This document shows positions 1 through 8,665 of a DNA stretch of 64,000 nucleotides, piece by piece (within the stretch, counting starts at the first letter, position 1; every line of letters begins with the position of its first letter). Made by a program: the position numbers and the translations under genes. This DNA is from Brevibacterium daeguense (GTDB lineage: Bacteria > Actinomycetota > Actinomycetes > Actinomycetales > Brevibacteriaceae), in assembly GCF_021729135.1 (NCBI RefSeq), contig NZ_JAJTWW010000009.1:124001-188000 (forward strand). Reading direction: 5' to 3'. The notes beneath the pieces are model-generated. The model made no database searches. It saw only the letters and a program-made list of their open reading frames with translations, and was not told where the DNA came from.

Positions 1-750
1 CCCAAGGTCGGCGCCGACGGTGAGGTCGCCAATCCCAACGGCTGGGGCCTGACCGTGCCGTCCCTGGATCAGCAGTGGATCGTGCTGCCCGATCTGTCGC
101 TGATCGGCAGCTTCAATCTGCTCGGGTCGTGGCAGCACGTGGGGGTCGTCGCGGCCACGCTGGCGGTGTTCACCCTCCTGCTCGCGAACTTCTTCGACCT
201 GCTCGGCACGATGGTCGGCGTCTCGAACACCGGCGGGATCAAGGATGCCGACGGCAACATCCCGCACTCCAAGCGGATCATGGTCGCCGACGCGCTCGGC
301 GCGATCGGCGGCGGCATGGGCTCGACCTCATCGAACTCCGGTTTCGTCGAGTCGACCGTCGGTGTCGGTGACGGAGCTCGGACCGGGCTGGCGAATGTCG
401 TCACCGGGGTGCTGTTCCTGGCCACCATCGTGCTCGCGCCGCTGGCCGCGGTGATTCCCTCCGAGGCGGCGGCGGCCACGCTGGTGCTCGTGGGCTTCCT
501 CATGATGCAGCAGATCGTGCGAGTCGACTGGTCGGATCTGGAACTCGCGATCCCGGCGTTCATGACCATCGTGCTGATGCCCTTCTCCTATTCGATCACG
601 AACGGGATCGGCGCCGGCTTCATCACCTTCGTCGTGATCAAGACACTCAGGGGCAAGGCGCGGGAAGTCCACCCGCTGATGTTCATCACCGCGGCGCTCT
701 TCGTCGTCTACTTCGTCTCCGGGCCGATCCAGGCGGCTCTCGGAAGCTGA
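1..750 (+). CDS. NCS2-family (AzgA-like) purine permease, 3' part
   Basis: The frame is open from the first base of the window, so the start lies upstream and only about 249 C-terminal residues are present. The fragment is strongly hydrophobic with about five membrane segments. It carries the AzgA-type stretch with ESTVGVGDGARTG, which in the family precedes the last helices, and MPFSYSITNGIGAGF near the end. Family members are inner-membrane proton symporters for adenine, guanine and hypoxanthine. Substrate is inferred from the family. No clear terminator follows; the next gene begins 25 bases later. Confidence 0.88.
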   Translation, partial: PKVGADGEVANPNGWGLTVPSLDQQWIVLPDLSLIGSFNLLGSWQHVGVVAATLAVFTLLLANFFDLLGTMVGVSNTGGIKDADGNIPHSKRIMVADALGAIGGGMGSTSSNSGFVESTVGVGDGARTGLANVVTGVLFLATIVLAPLAAVIPSEAAAATLVLVGFLMMQQIVRVDWSDLELAIPAFMTIVLMPFSYSITNGIGAGFITFVVIKTLRGKAREVHPLMFITAALFVVYFVSGPIQAALGS

Positions 751-775
751 CCGGCCCCGCGCTTAGGCTTGGGGC

Positions 776-2086
776 ATGGATCCGACAACACTCGTCAACC
801 TCGGGCTGGTCCTGGTCTTCGTCCTCATCGGAGGAGTGTTCGCCGGAACCGAGATGGCCATCGTCAACCTGCGCGAATCGCAGGTCGACCAGCTGGCGGC
901 ATCGGGCCGCCGGGGCCGGCGCACCGCAGAGATGGTGCGCAATCCCAACCAGTTCCTCTCCGCTGTGCAGATCGGGGTCACGGTCGCGGGGTTCTTCTCC
1001 TCGGCCTACGGCGCCTCGACGATCGCACCGGATCTGGTCCCGCTGCTGACCGGCCTGGGCATGTCCGAGGCGGCCGCCGGCGGGGTCGCACTGATCGGCA
1101 TGACCCTGCTCATCGCCTATCTGTCGCTGGTCCTGGGAGAGCTGGTGCCCAAGCGGCTCGCGATGCAGAACGCATTGGGCATGACCCGGGTGGTCGGCCC
1201 GCCGCTGGTGGTCTTCGGGAAGCTCATGCGGCCGGTGATCTGGCTGCTGTCGGCGTCGACCAACGCCGTCATCAGAATCCTCGGAGGCGATCTGCATGCG
1301 CACCGGGAGGCCGTGTCGACGGAGGAGATCCGAGCGATGGTCTCCAGCTCCGAGGAGCTGGACGAGGTGGACCGTCGGGTCCTCCACGACGTCTTCGAAG
1401 CCGCCGAGCGCACCGTCGTCGAGGTGATGCGCCCCCGACCACAGGTCGAATTCATCGAGGGCGCCGCCTCGGTCTCCGAAGCTCGCGAGCAGGTGCGCCG
1501 ACGTCCGTACAGCCGCTATCCGGTCTCCGGCGAGGACTACGACAACATCCTCGGCTTCCTCCATGTGCGCGATCTGCTCCACGTCGACGAGCCGGAGAGC
1601 ACCACTGTCGCCGACCTCGCTCGTGAGATGCCCGCGCTGCCGGGGACGGTGGAGGTGCTCCCCGCGCTGAGCCGGATGCGCGCGGCGGGCGATCAGATCG
1701 CGCTGGTCGTCGACGAGTACGGCGGCACCGACGGCATCGTCACCCTGGAGGACCTCCTCGAAGAGCTGGTCGGTGAAATCTACGACGAATACGACATGGC
1801 GGTCAACCCCGACGACGGGATCGTGTCCGAGGGTGCGGTGGCGGAGGTCGACGGCGGGCTGATCCTGCAGGAGGTGCGCCAGCAGACCGGCATCGAGCTG
1901 CCCGACGAAGGCGGCTACGAAACCGTCGGCGGACTGATCATGGCCCTGCTCGGGCGCGTTCCCGCCGAAGGCGACGAGGTCGTCACCGGCGAGGCGGTGC
2001 TCACCGTGCTGACGATGGACGACCACCGAGTGGCGCGGGTGCGGGTGATGCCTCGACAGGACCCCGATGAGGCTCACGAGAGCTGA
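776..2086 (+). CDS. CNNM/CorC (HlyC) family membrane protein with CBS domains
   Basis: 436 residues. The N-terminal ~190 residues form a DUF21 transmembrane domain (start MDPTTLVNLG, several hydrophobic helices). A CBS pair follows (region with SRYPVSGEDYDNILGF and VVDEYGGTDGIVTLEDLLEE), then a CorC/HlyC transporter-associated domain at the C-terminus. Homologues act in magnesium or cobalt efflux and membrane ion homeostasis; 'hemolysin' in old names is not supported. The ATG follows TAGGCT (764-769) by 6 bases with no Shine-Dalgarno site, suggesting a leaderless transcript. Confidence 0.9.
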   Translation: MDPTTLVNLGLVLVFVLIGGVFAGTEMAIVNLRESQVDQLAASGRRGRRTAEMVRNPNQFLSAVQIGVTVAGFFSSAYGASTIAPDLVPLLTGLGMSEAAAGGVALIGMTLLIAYLSLVLGELVPKRLAMQNALGMTRVVGPPLVVFGKLMRPVIWLLSASTNAVIRILGGDLHAHREAVSTEEIRAMVSSSEELDEVDRRVLHDVFEAAERTVVEVMRPRPQVEFIEGAASVSEAREQVRRRPYSRYPVSGEDYDNILGFLHVRDLLHVDEPESTTVADLAREMPALPGTVEVLPALSRMRAAGDQIALVVDEYGGTDGIVTLEDLLEELVGEIYDEYDMAVNPDDGIVSEGAVAEVDGGLILQEVRQQTGIELPDEGGYETVGGLIMALLGRVPAEGDEVVTGEAVLTVLTMDDHRVARVRVMPRQDPDEAHES

Positions 2087-2198
2087 TGCCGCTCGCAGTC
2101 GGGCCCGGCCCGGCAGCGTCCTGATCGTGCTTCCCTCCGTCCTCGCCGGCCGTGTCCGTGCTCCGCGATAGGAGTGGGACCACGACGAAAGGATGACG

Positions 2199-2615
2199 AT
2201 GTCCCAGGAGATCGTGTTCGAGCTGGAGCGAGAGCTGACCCGGAGCGCTGAGCGGCTGACGAAAGTCCGGCCGTACGAGTGCCTGGTGTGCTACGTGAAC
2301 CGCATGCTGGAGGAATTCGGGTGCACGGGCAGCAGGTGGATGCTCCGCTATCGCGATCTCACCGCGCCCCGGGCCACCGCGCTCGAGGAGCGGATGAGGA
2401 AGATGGGAGCAGGATGCGACTGCGAGGTCTGCCTCAGCGCGTTCGAACCCGACTGGCATCTCATTGCCTCGCTTCCCAGGCAGTTCGATCGGCTGCGGTG
2501 GAACGCGGACACCAGCGCGGTCGAGAAGGCGTCCCCTGCCATCCCTCACTGCATGGGTGTCAGGCGCGGCTCCACCCAGCCATGTCTCCTCTGGAAGCGC
2601 CGCCCCCGGCGGTGA
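2199..2615 (+). CDS. DUF2695-like small cytosolic protein
   Basis: 138 residues from the second ATG; an in-frame ATG at 2193 is possible, but the AAAGGA just before it is spaced properly only for 2199. The protein has paired cysteines (YECLVCYVNRML, then GAGCDCEVC and a late PCLLW), with the GxGCDCEV pattern typical of DUF2695 proteins. No membrane segment is seen. The last 25 residues are basic and less convincing. Function is unknown for the family; the cysteines could bind metal, which is inference. Confidence 0.6.
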   Translation: MSQEIVFELERELTRSAERLTKVRPYECLVCYVNRMLEEFGCTGSRWMLRYRDLTAPRATALEERMRKMGAGCDCEVCLSAFEPDWHLIASLPRQFDRLRWNADTSAVEKASPAIPHCMGVRRGSTQPCLLWKRRPRR

Positions 2616-2695
2616 CGATCAGCGGAGACGCAGGCCGATGGCAGTGAGGATCGGAAGGCAGTTCGCACTCATGATCGAGCCCTTAGCGTCGCCGC

Positions 2696-3487
2696 TCAAT
2701 CCTGGCGAACCCGGGTCAGCTCAGGAGCCTTCGGACGCACCGCGTCACCGGAGCTGGTGCCGCGCAGCCGCCTGCCCACCCACGGCGCCAGATGCTGGCG
2801 GACCCAGGTCGCCTCCTCGGCAACAGCGCGTCGCAACGGGCGGTTCGGGCGCTCGGGCACATCGAACCCGGAGCTCGGCAGCGGTGCCTGCTCCAGTGTG
2901 GCCAGTGCCTGGTCGGCGACCAGCTCGTGTCCGAGGGAGCTGAGGTGGATGCGATCCGGGGCCCACATCGGGGGTGCGTAGAGTCCGTGCAGGCCCCAGA
3001 GGTCGAGCATGGCGCAGCCATGGCGCTGGGCGATGGTCCACAGGTGGCAGTTGTAGATCGCGACTTTGGACCGCATCGACTTGATCAGCGGCGTCGCGCT
3101 GCGGGTCTCGAAGCCGTTGGCGATCATCACCCGAATGCCGGCCGACCGCAGCGCGACCACCGCGTGCTCGAAGCGGGATGCGACAGCCTCGATGTCCGTG
3201 TTGGGGCGCAGGCAGTCGTTGCCGCCGCCTGCGATCGTGACGAAGTCCGGCTTCAGCTCCAGCACGCGCGGGACCTGCTCGTCGACGATGTGGCCGAGCA
3301 GCCTGCCGCGGACCGCCAGGTTCGCATAGAGCAGATCCGAGGACCCGATCGGGCTGGTGACGAGCTGCTCGGCCAGGCGATCCGCCCATCCGCGGAAGAT
3401 CCCCGGACCTCCGGTGGGTGCAGGATCCATGAGACCCTCGGTGAAGGAGTCGCCGATTGCCGCGTAGCTGGTGATGCGCTCACTCAT
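2696..3487 (-). CDS. SGNH/GDSL-type hydrolase
   Basis: 263 residues. Block I is AIGDSFTEGLMDP near residue 10 with the nucleophilic serine. Block III is GGGNDCLRPN, and block V is DRIHLSSLGHELVA with the Asp/His pair. There is no signal peptide, so a cytosolic esterase/lipase is likely; the substrate cannot be told. The start codon follows TAGAAT (minus strand, 3499-3494) by six bases, consistent with leaderless transcription. It is monocistronic, convergent with the DUF2695-like gene and divergent from the amidohydrolase. Confidence 0.88.
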   Translation of the reverse strand: MSERITSYAAIGDSFTEGLMDPAPTGGPGIFRGWADRLAEQLVTSPIGSSDLLYANLAVRGRLLGHIVDEQVPRVLELKPDFVTIAGGGNDCLRPNTDIEAVASRFEHAVVALRSAGIRVMIANGFETRSATPLIKSMRSKVAIYNCHLWTIAQRHGCAMLDLWGLHGLYAPPMWAPDRIHLSSLGHELVADQALATLEQAPLPSSGFDVPERPNRPLRRAVAEEATWVRQHLAPWVGRRLRGTSSGDAVRPKAPELTRVRQD

Positions 3488-3696
3488 GGTGCGATTCTAG
3501 ATCGCGCCGGCCGAGAGCCGGGTGGATCTTCGGTGGTCCGATCCGAGCCGACCGGTCCGCACTGGCACGCTTCGGCCGGAAGCGCCTGGAGCGGCGCGGC
3601 GGCGAGCTGGGCAGTACGGTTGGTACGTGAGCCGGCTACCGGAGAGCGCTGCCGGCGCTGCCCGTTCCGTCGCAGCATGAGCCAAGGAGACAGCAG

Positions 3697-4968
3697 ATGT
3701 ACCAACCCGTCCCGGTCCGGTTCGGGACAACCGTCGCGATCACCGGCGGCACTGTTCTTCCGATTGCCTCCGGAGCCCGCCGCGCGGAGCCGATCCTGGA
3801 CGGCACCGTCCTGGTCGAGGACGGGCGCATCACGGCCGTCGGTCCCGCCGCCGAGGTGCCGTTGCCCGACGACATCCGTATCGTCGACGCAGCGGGGTCC
3901 TTCGTGTCGCCGGGATTGGTCGAATCCCATGCCCACCTCGGCATCCACGAGGACGGCGAGGCGCAGATCGCGAACGACACCAACGAGGCCACGGATCCGA
4001 ATGGCGCCGCGCTGCGGGCGATCGACGGAATCAACCCCGCCGACATCGGCTTCCGCGATGCCCTGCGCGGCGGGGTCACCTCCGCGGTCGTCAAACCGGG
4101 ATCGGCCAACCCCATCGGCGGCCGCAGTGCAGCGGTCAAGACGTGGGGGCGGGTGGTCGACGAGATGCTCATCAGCGAGAACGTCTCCGTCAAAGCCGCG
4201 CTCGGCGAGAACCCGAAGGAGGCGCACGGCCGGCTGAACCGGCTGCCGTCGGTGCGGACCGGCGTAGCGAAGGTGATCCGCGATGCCTTCGTCGCCGCCC
4301 GCAACTACGCGGCCCACAAGGCCGACGCCCGGGAACTCGGAGTGCTCCACGATGAGGATCTGACGATGGAGACGCTGAGCCAGGTTCTCCAGGGTGGACT
4401 GCTGTTCGACCAGCACTGCCACCGCGCGGACGACATCGCCACCGCAATCCGACTGTCCGAGGAGTTCGGCTACCGGCTGGTCATCAACCACGGGACGGAG
4501 GCCCACCTGATCGCCGACTACATCGCCGACAAGCGGGTCGACGTCATCGTCGGACCCATCCTGACGTCGCGATCGAAGGTCGAGCTGCGCCACCGCACCG
4601 TCAGCACGCCGGCCGTGCTGGTCGCCGCCGGTGTGAGGATCGCACTGACGACCGACCACCCGGTCGTGCCCATCGAGCTGCTGCGCGATGAAGCCGCCCT
4701 GAGCATCCGGGCCGGCCTGGATCCTGCCGTCGCACTCGACGCCATCACGATCAACCCTGCGCGGATCATGGGACTCGACGACCGCCTCGGCTCCCTCGAG
4801 CCGGGCAAGGACGGCGACGTCGTCATCTGGTCCGCCCACCCGCTCGACGTCGAAGCACGGGCAGTCCAGGTCTTCGTGGACGGTCGCGAGGTGTACACCC
4901 ACGACTGGGACGCGGGGGAGGGGCGGGTGGCAGATCCGTTCGGCACGACCTTCGTCCACCTGCCATGA
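3697..4968 (+). CDS. Amidohydrolase family protein (imidazolonepropionase-like)
   Basis: 423 residues. A beta-sandwich segment at both ends brackets a TIM-barrel metallohydrolase core. Metal ligands are suggested by ESHAHLGIHEDGE (HxH, about residue 79-81), the NHGTEAH motif and the TTDHP aspartate late in the barrel. The C-terminus has the usual LGSLEPGKDGDVVIWSAHP. AAGGAGA precedes the ATG by a good distance. It overlaps the next gene by four bases (ATGA), so the two are translationally coupled. The natural substrate is not evident; homologues hydrolyse C-N bonds in cyclic or amide compounds. Confidence 0.85.
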   Translation: MYQPVPVRFGTTVAITGGTVLPIASGARRAEPILDGTVLVEDGRITAVGPAAEVPLPDDIRIVDAAGSFVSPGLVESHAHLGIHEDGEAQIANDTNEATDPNGAALRAIDGINPADIGFRDALRGGVTSAVVKPGSANPIGGRSAAVKTWGRVVDEMLISENVSVKAALGENPKEAHGRLNRLPSVRTGVAKVIRDAFVAARNYAAHKADARELGVLHDEDLTMETLSQVLQGGLLFDQHCHRADDIATAIRLSEEFGYRLVINHGTEAHLIADYIADKRVDVIVGPILTSRSKVELRHRTVSTPAVLVAAGVRIALTTDHPVVPIELLRDEAALSIRAGLDPAVALDAITINPARIMGLDDRLGSLEPGKDGDVVIWSAHPLDVEARAVQVFVDGREVYTHDWDAGEGRVADPFGTTFVHLP

Positions 4969-6893
4969 CGCCGAACAGAGAATCTCGGTCCTTCACCCCC
5001 GCGGAACCCGATACCGCACAGCTGCCGACCGCGGACTCGGACGGCTCGGAGCCGCAGACCGATGAGATTCCCCGGGTGACATCTCATCGGACGCCCACGT
5101 CTCCCCAGGCGCCCCCCGCCGATGACGGTCGAACCCGCGGAGAGGACGGCGGAGGGGACCAGCCGCCGAGCCCGACCGCCGGAGCGGCGCTGCGCACCCG
5201 CACCCCCCACTCCGCTCCGACCGCGTCAGACCCAGGTGCAGGTGCGCGGGCGACCCCTGATGCGGGTTTGCGATCGGCCCCGGACGCAGGTTCGCGACCG
5301 ACCCCTGATGCAGGTCCGCAATCGGCCCCGGACGCAGGTTCGCGATCGGACTCGGGCGCAGGTTCGCAATCGGCCCCGGACGCGGCCGCGCCCACGGCAG
5401 CTCCGACGGACGGCGCCGGCACGTCGCGAGCCAAGAGGCTGCTGGGCAAGACCAGGCCCGCCGGCGCGAACCCGAAGAACGTCGCCGAGCGGATCGCACG
5501 CAAGGCCGTCAACCGGATCATCTCCGACAAGGCCCCGACCACACAGCCGATCCCGATCGTTCAGGTCCTCAAGGGCACCCCGTACCAGAAGCCGGTCGAG
5601 GCATCCGCGAAGTCCGAGGACGCCGCGCGCATGATCCTCGACCTCGCGGTCGACATCGGCGCGATCATGCTGCGCGCGGGTGCCAACACCGCTGACGTCG
5701 AGGCCTCCGTCATCGCCACCTGCACCTCCCTCGGCCTGCCCAACTCCGAGGTCGATCTCACCTCGAACTCCCTGACCGTCCACTACACGGATCCCGAGGG
5801 ACGGCACATGACGGCGCTGCGGGTCAACCGTGAGGAGTCGATCCACTTCGCCAAGCTGTCCTCGGTCCACAAACTCGTCACCGACATGGTCGACGGCCGG
5901 ACCGAGTACCTCGAAGCGCGCGAGCGGCTGGACGCCATCCGCAGGCAGCGCCGACCGTACACCGAACCGCTCGTGACCCTGGCCTGGGGATTCCTCGCCG
6001 CCTGCTTCGTCATCCTGCTCGGCGGCAGCTACCTCTCCGCGGCTCTCGGGCTGGTGATGGCGATCATCAACGACCGCCTCGGCAAGCTGCTTGCGCGCAC
6101 CGGCATGCCGGAGTTCTTCAACACGCTCATCCAGGCGGCATTCACGACCCTGGTGGCGATGACCGCCTGGACCCTGGACCTCATCGCCAGCCCGCAGTTC
6201 CTCGTCGCCAGCGGCATCGTCCTGCTCCTGCCGACCATGGGCATCATCGCCGCGGTGCAGGACGCCCTCACCGACTTCCCCATCACCGCGTCCGGCCGGC
6301 TGGTGCGCGTGCTCATGACGATGGCCGGCATCGTCTCCGGCATCGCGCTCGGCCTCATGATCGGAGAGGCGATCGGCCTGTCGCCGGTGGAGATCATCGT
6401 CGACTCCGGCGGGGTCGAGGTGCTGGCCACGATCATCTCGACGGTGGCGGCGTTCGGTGTCGGGGCGGCTGCCTGCGTGGGCAACCTGACCTCGAGGCGT
6501 GTCATCCTGCCCGCTGCGATCATCGGCCTGGTGGGCTTCATCGTCTACGTCGTCGGCTCGGTGCTGGGACTGGGCAACATCATCAACTGCCTCATCTCCT
6601 CGACGGTCGTCGGCCTGCTGTGCCGGCCGATCGCCCTGCGCCGGGGGGCTCCTCCCATCGTCGTACTGGTCCCGGCGATCTTCCCCCTGCTGCAGGGACT
6701 GTCAATCTTCTCGGCGGTCTACGAGATCGTGCAGCCGCAGGAGGCGGTGCCGCTGTCCCTGGGCCTGTCCTCGCTGCTGGCCGCCATCACCGCCAACGCC
6801 ACCCTGGCCGTGGGCGCGACGTTCGGCGACTTCCTCGCCCGTCCGCTGCGCTCACGCAAGAAGACGCCAGTCGACACGCCGCCCCCCGAGTGA
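4965..6893 (+). CDS. thrE: ThrE-type threonine/serine exporter with disordered N-terminal extension
   Basis: 642 residues. Residues 1 to about 200 are polar, proline- and alanine-rich and low in complexity, including an 8-residue repeat. The ThrE/DUF1212 soluble domain begins near residue 215 ([21 protein letters not shown]). About ten transmembrane helices follow from residue 335, covering both the ThrE_1 and ThrE_2 parts. Corynebacterial ThrE exports L-threonine and L-serine by proton antiport. The fused two-part form is normal for Actinobacteria; the long disordered head is less so. The 3' end overlaps the convergent ung gene by 42 bases. Confidence 0.85.
   Translation: MTPNRESRSFTPAEPDTAQLPTADSDGSEPQTDEIPRVTSHRTPTSPQAPPADDGRTRGEDGGGDQPPSPTAGAALRTRTPHSAPTASDPGAGARATPDAGLRSAPDAGSRPTPDAGPQSAPDAGSRSDSGAGSQSAPDAAAPTAAPTDGAGTSRAKRLLGKTRPAGANPKNVAERIARKAVNRIISDKAPTTQPIPIVQVLKGTPYQKPVEASAKSEDAARMILDLAVDIGAIMLRAGANTADVEASVIATCTSLGLPNSEVDLTSNSLTVHYTDPEGRHMTALRVNREESIHFAKLSSVHKLVTDMVDGRTEYLEARERLDAIRRQRRPYTEPLVTLAWGFLAACFVILLGGSYLSAALGLVMAIINDRLGKLLARTGMPEFFNTLIQAAFTTLVAMTAWTLDLIASPQFLVASGIVLLLPTMGIIAAVQDALTDFPITASGRLVRVLMTMAGIVSGIALGLMIGEAIGLSPVEIIVDSGGVEVLATIISTVAAFGVGAAACVGNLTSRRVILPAAIIGLVGFIVYVVGSVLGLGNIINCLISSTVVGLLCRPIALRRGAPPIVVLVPAIFPLLQGLSIFSAVYEIVQPQEAVPLSLGLSSLLAAITANATLAVGATFGDFLARPLRSRKKTPVDTPPPE
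5253..5372 (+). repeat. Five 24-bp tandem repeats inside the ThrE N-terminus
   Basis: In-frame units encode eight residues of the form A/T-P-D-A-G-x-x-S, five times over, with the last units diverged. The array lies wholly in the disordered N-terminal extension, so unit number can vary without disturbing the transporter core. Confidence 0.85.
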
Positions 6894-7538
6894 GGCGAGC
6901 AGCTCGTTCGTCCGGCTGAACGGGCGGGAGCCGAAGAACCCGCGAGCAGCCGACAGCGGCGACGGGTGGGCCGACTTGATCAGGGGGACGCCCTGCAGGC
7001 GCGGCTCCAGTGACTGCGCCTGCCGGCCCCACAGGATCGCCACCAGGGGACCGCCTCGGGCGACGAGCGCGTCGATGGCGCAGTCGGTGATCTCCTCCCA
7101 GCCCTTGCCCCGATGGGAGGCGGGACGGCCGGGCTCCACGGTCAGCACGCGGTTGAGGAGCATCACGCCCTGCGCAGCCCACGGCCGCAGGTCGCCCGAG
7201 GCCGCCGGCGGAATGCCGAGGTCCGATTCCAGCTCCGCGTAGATGTTCTGCAGCGAGCGCGGCAGCGGCCGCACCTCGGGAGCGACCGCGAAGGACAGCC
7301 CGATCGGATGGCCGATCGTCGGATAGGGATCCTGGCCCACGATCAGGACGCGCACCTCGGCCAGCGGGTGGGCGAAGGCGCGGAAGATGTCCTCCCCGGC
7401 GGGCAGGTAGCCGCGACCGGCGGCGGCCTCGGCGCACAGGAACTCACCCATCCGGTGGATCGCGTCCTCCACCGGGGTGAGCGCCTGTGCCCAGTCGGGA
7501 GCCATGATCGTGTCGAGAGGAGGCAGAGTGCGGCTCAT
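6852..7538 (-). CDS. ung: Uracil-DNA glycosylase, family 1
   Basis: 228 residues, normal length for UNG. The water-activating loop is VGQDPYP and the minor-groove leucine loop is [15 protein letters not shown] with catalytic His; LLNRVLTVE is also present. The protein excises uracil from DNA as the first step of base-excision repair. The reading frame stays open far upstream, but homology starts at MSRTLPPLD, so I place the start at 7538. TAGGGT lies seven bases before that ATG, suggesting a leaderless transcript. Its 3' end overlaps thrE. Confidence 0.95.
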   Translation of the reverse strand: MSRTLPPLDTIMAPDWAQALTPVEDAIHRMGEFLCAEAAAGRGYLPAGEDIFRAFAHPLAEVRVLIVGQDPYPTIGHPIGLSFAVAPEVRPLPRSLQNIYAELESDLGIPPAASGDLRPWAAQGVMLLNRVLTVEPGRPASHRGKGWEEITDCAIDALVARGGPLVAILWGRQAQSLEPRLQGVPLIKSAHPSPLSAARGFFGSRPFSRTNELLASLGGRRVDWRLLA

Positions 7539-7641
7539 TCCGCCCACCCTAGAGGACCGCCCTGAGGTGACCGTCAACACAGCGGAGCGATATGCTCGGG
7601 TGGAGTTCACTGCTGAACGGACGCTCTCGAAAGGACGCAGC

Positions 7642-8538
7642 ATGGCGACCATTGCATGGATCGGACTGGGCCTCATGGGCCACCCGATGACGACCAACCT
7701 CGTGGAAGCCGGGCACACCGTGCGCGGCTTCGATCTGTCGGAGCGGGCGCAGGCCGCCGCTGTCGCCGACGGAGTGGTCGGGGTGGGTTCCGCCGCCGAG
7801 GCGCTCGCGGGCGCGGATGTCGCGTTCACCATGCTCCCCAAGGGTGAGCATTCCCGCGCGGCGTACCTCGGCGAGGACGGGATCTTCGCCCATGCAGCCC
7901 CCGGCACGCTGCTCATCGACTCCTCGACGATCGACGTCGCCTCGGCCCGCCTCCTGCACGATGAAGCAGCCGCGGCCGGATTCGAGTTCCTCGACGCGCC
8001 GGTGTCCGGGGGAATCGCCGGGGCCGAGAAGGGGACTCTGACCTTCATGGTCGGCGGAGCGGTCGAAGCGTTCGAGAAGGCTCGGTCGTTCATCGAGCCG
8101 ATGGCGGGGAACATCATCGCCACCGGTGGTCCGACCACCGGGCAGGCGGCAAAGATCTGCAACAACCTGATGCTGTTCATCAACATGGTCTCGACGTCCG
8201 AGGCCGCGGTGCTGGCGGATCGTCTGGGCCTGGACCATGAGGTGTTCTACTCGATCGCCAAGGTCTCGTCCGGCGACTCCTGGCCGCTGCGCACCTGGTA
8301 TCCGTATCCCGGCGTCGTCGACTCCTCGCCGGCGAACCGCGACTTCGCGCCGACCTTCACCGCAGACCTCGCCAACAAGGACATCCAGCTGGCGCTCGCC
8401 GCCGGTGAGGAGACCGGAACGCCGCTCCGACTGGGCGAGATGGTCCAGGGAATGCTGCAGCAGGTCGCCGACGCCGGGCAGGGCGGGCGCGACTGCTCGA
8501 TCGTCCGGCAGCTCGTCGACGAATCCTTCCCCTCGTGA
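7642..8538 (+). CDS. 3-hydroxyisobutyrate dehydrogenase-family NAD(P)-dependent oxidoreductase
   Basis: 298 residues starting [15 protein letters not shown], a Rossmann GxGxxG motif. The substrate loop DAPVSGG is near residue 120, and the catalytic lysine lies in GQAAKICNN near residue 170. The C-terminal all-helical domain carries the family's FxxxLxxKDxxLA pattern. AAAGGA precedes the ATG, whereas the longer upstream frame has no family similarity. Valine catabolism (mmsB) or tartronate-semialdehyde reduction is possible. The aldehyde dehydrogenase downstream suggests a beta-hydroxyacid/semialdehyde route, but it is not an obvious mmsA. Confidence 0.88.
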   Translation: MATIAWIGLGLMGHPMTTNLVEAGHTVRGFDLSERAQAAAVADGVVGVGSAAEALAGADVAFTMLPKGEHSRAAYLGEDGIFAHAAPGTLLIDSSTIDVASARLLHDEAAAAGFEFLDAPVSGGIAGAEKGTLTFMVGGAVEAFEKARSFIEPMAGNIIATGGPTTGQAAKICNNLMLFINMVSTSEAAVLADRLGLDHEVFYSIAKVSSGDSWPLRTWYPYPGVVDSSPANRDFAPTFTADLANKDIQLALAAGEETGTPLRLGEMVQGMLQQVADAGQGGRDCSIVRQLVDESFPS

Positions 8539-8589
8539 GGACAACCCGGAAGACCATGGCCGGCACCGGCCGAACCGACACGACACAGC

Positions 8590-8622
8590 ACTGACACAGC
8601 ACTGACACGACACTGACACGAC
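8590..8622. repeat. Three 11-bp tandem repeats in the dehydrogenase/ALDH spacer
   Basis: Units ACTGACACAGC, ACTGACACGAC and ACTGACACGAC follow one another exactly, with a partial related unit just before. The 11-bp period is about one helical turn, so repeated binding of a regulator to one DNA face is possible (inference). Confidence 0.8.
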
Positions 8623-8626
8623 ACCG

Positions 8627-8645
8627 GTACTGGCGACACCAGTAC
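8627..8645. promoter_or_regulatory. 7-bp perfect inverted repeat upstream of the ALDH gene
   Basis: GTACTGG - CGACA - CCAGTAC ends 20 bases before the ALDH start and just after the 11-bp repeats. It looks like an operator or a small hairpin. The factor that would bind it is not identifiable. Confidence 0.45.
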
Positions 8646-8665
8646 ACACTCAAAGTGAGGATCCC

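Noticed and set aside
686..2077. 463-codon open frame antisense to the CNNM/CorC gene
   Set aside because: High-GC DNA gives long shadow frames. The plus-strand frame has clear DUF21/CBS motifs, and the antisense protein is His/Asp/Arg-rich with no recognisable domain.
6852..8186. 444-codon version of the uracil-DNA glycosylase
   Set aside because: The N-terminal 216 codons run antisense through the dehydrogenase gene. Family similarity and a -10 box both point to ATG 7538.
8590..8622. Tandem repeats considered as a CRISPR array
   Set aside because: Units are 11 bp and contiguous with no spacers; no cas genes are in the window. The same reasoning excludes the repeats at 10132, 43634, 53985 and 58933.
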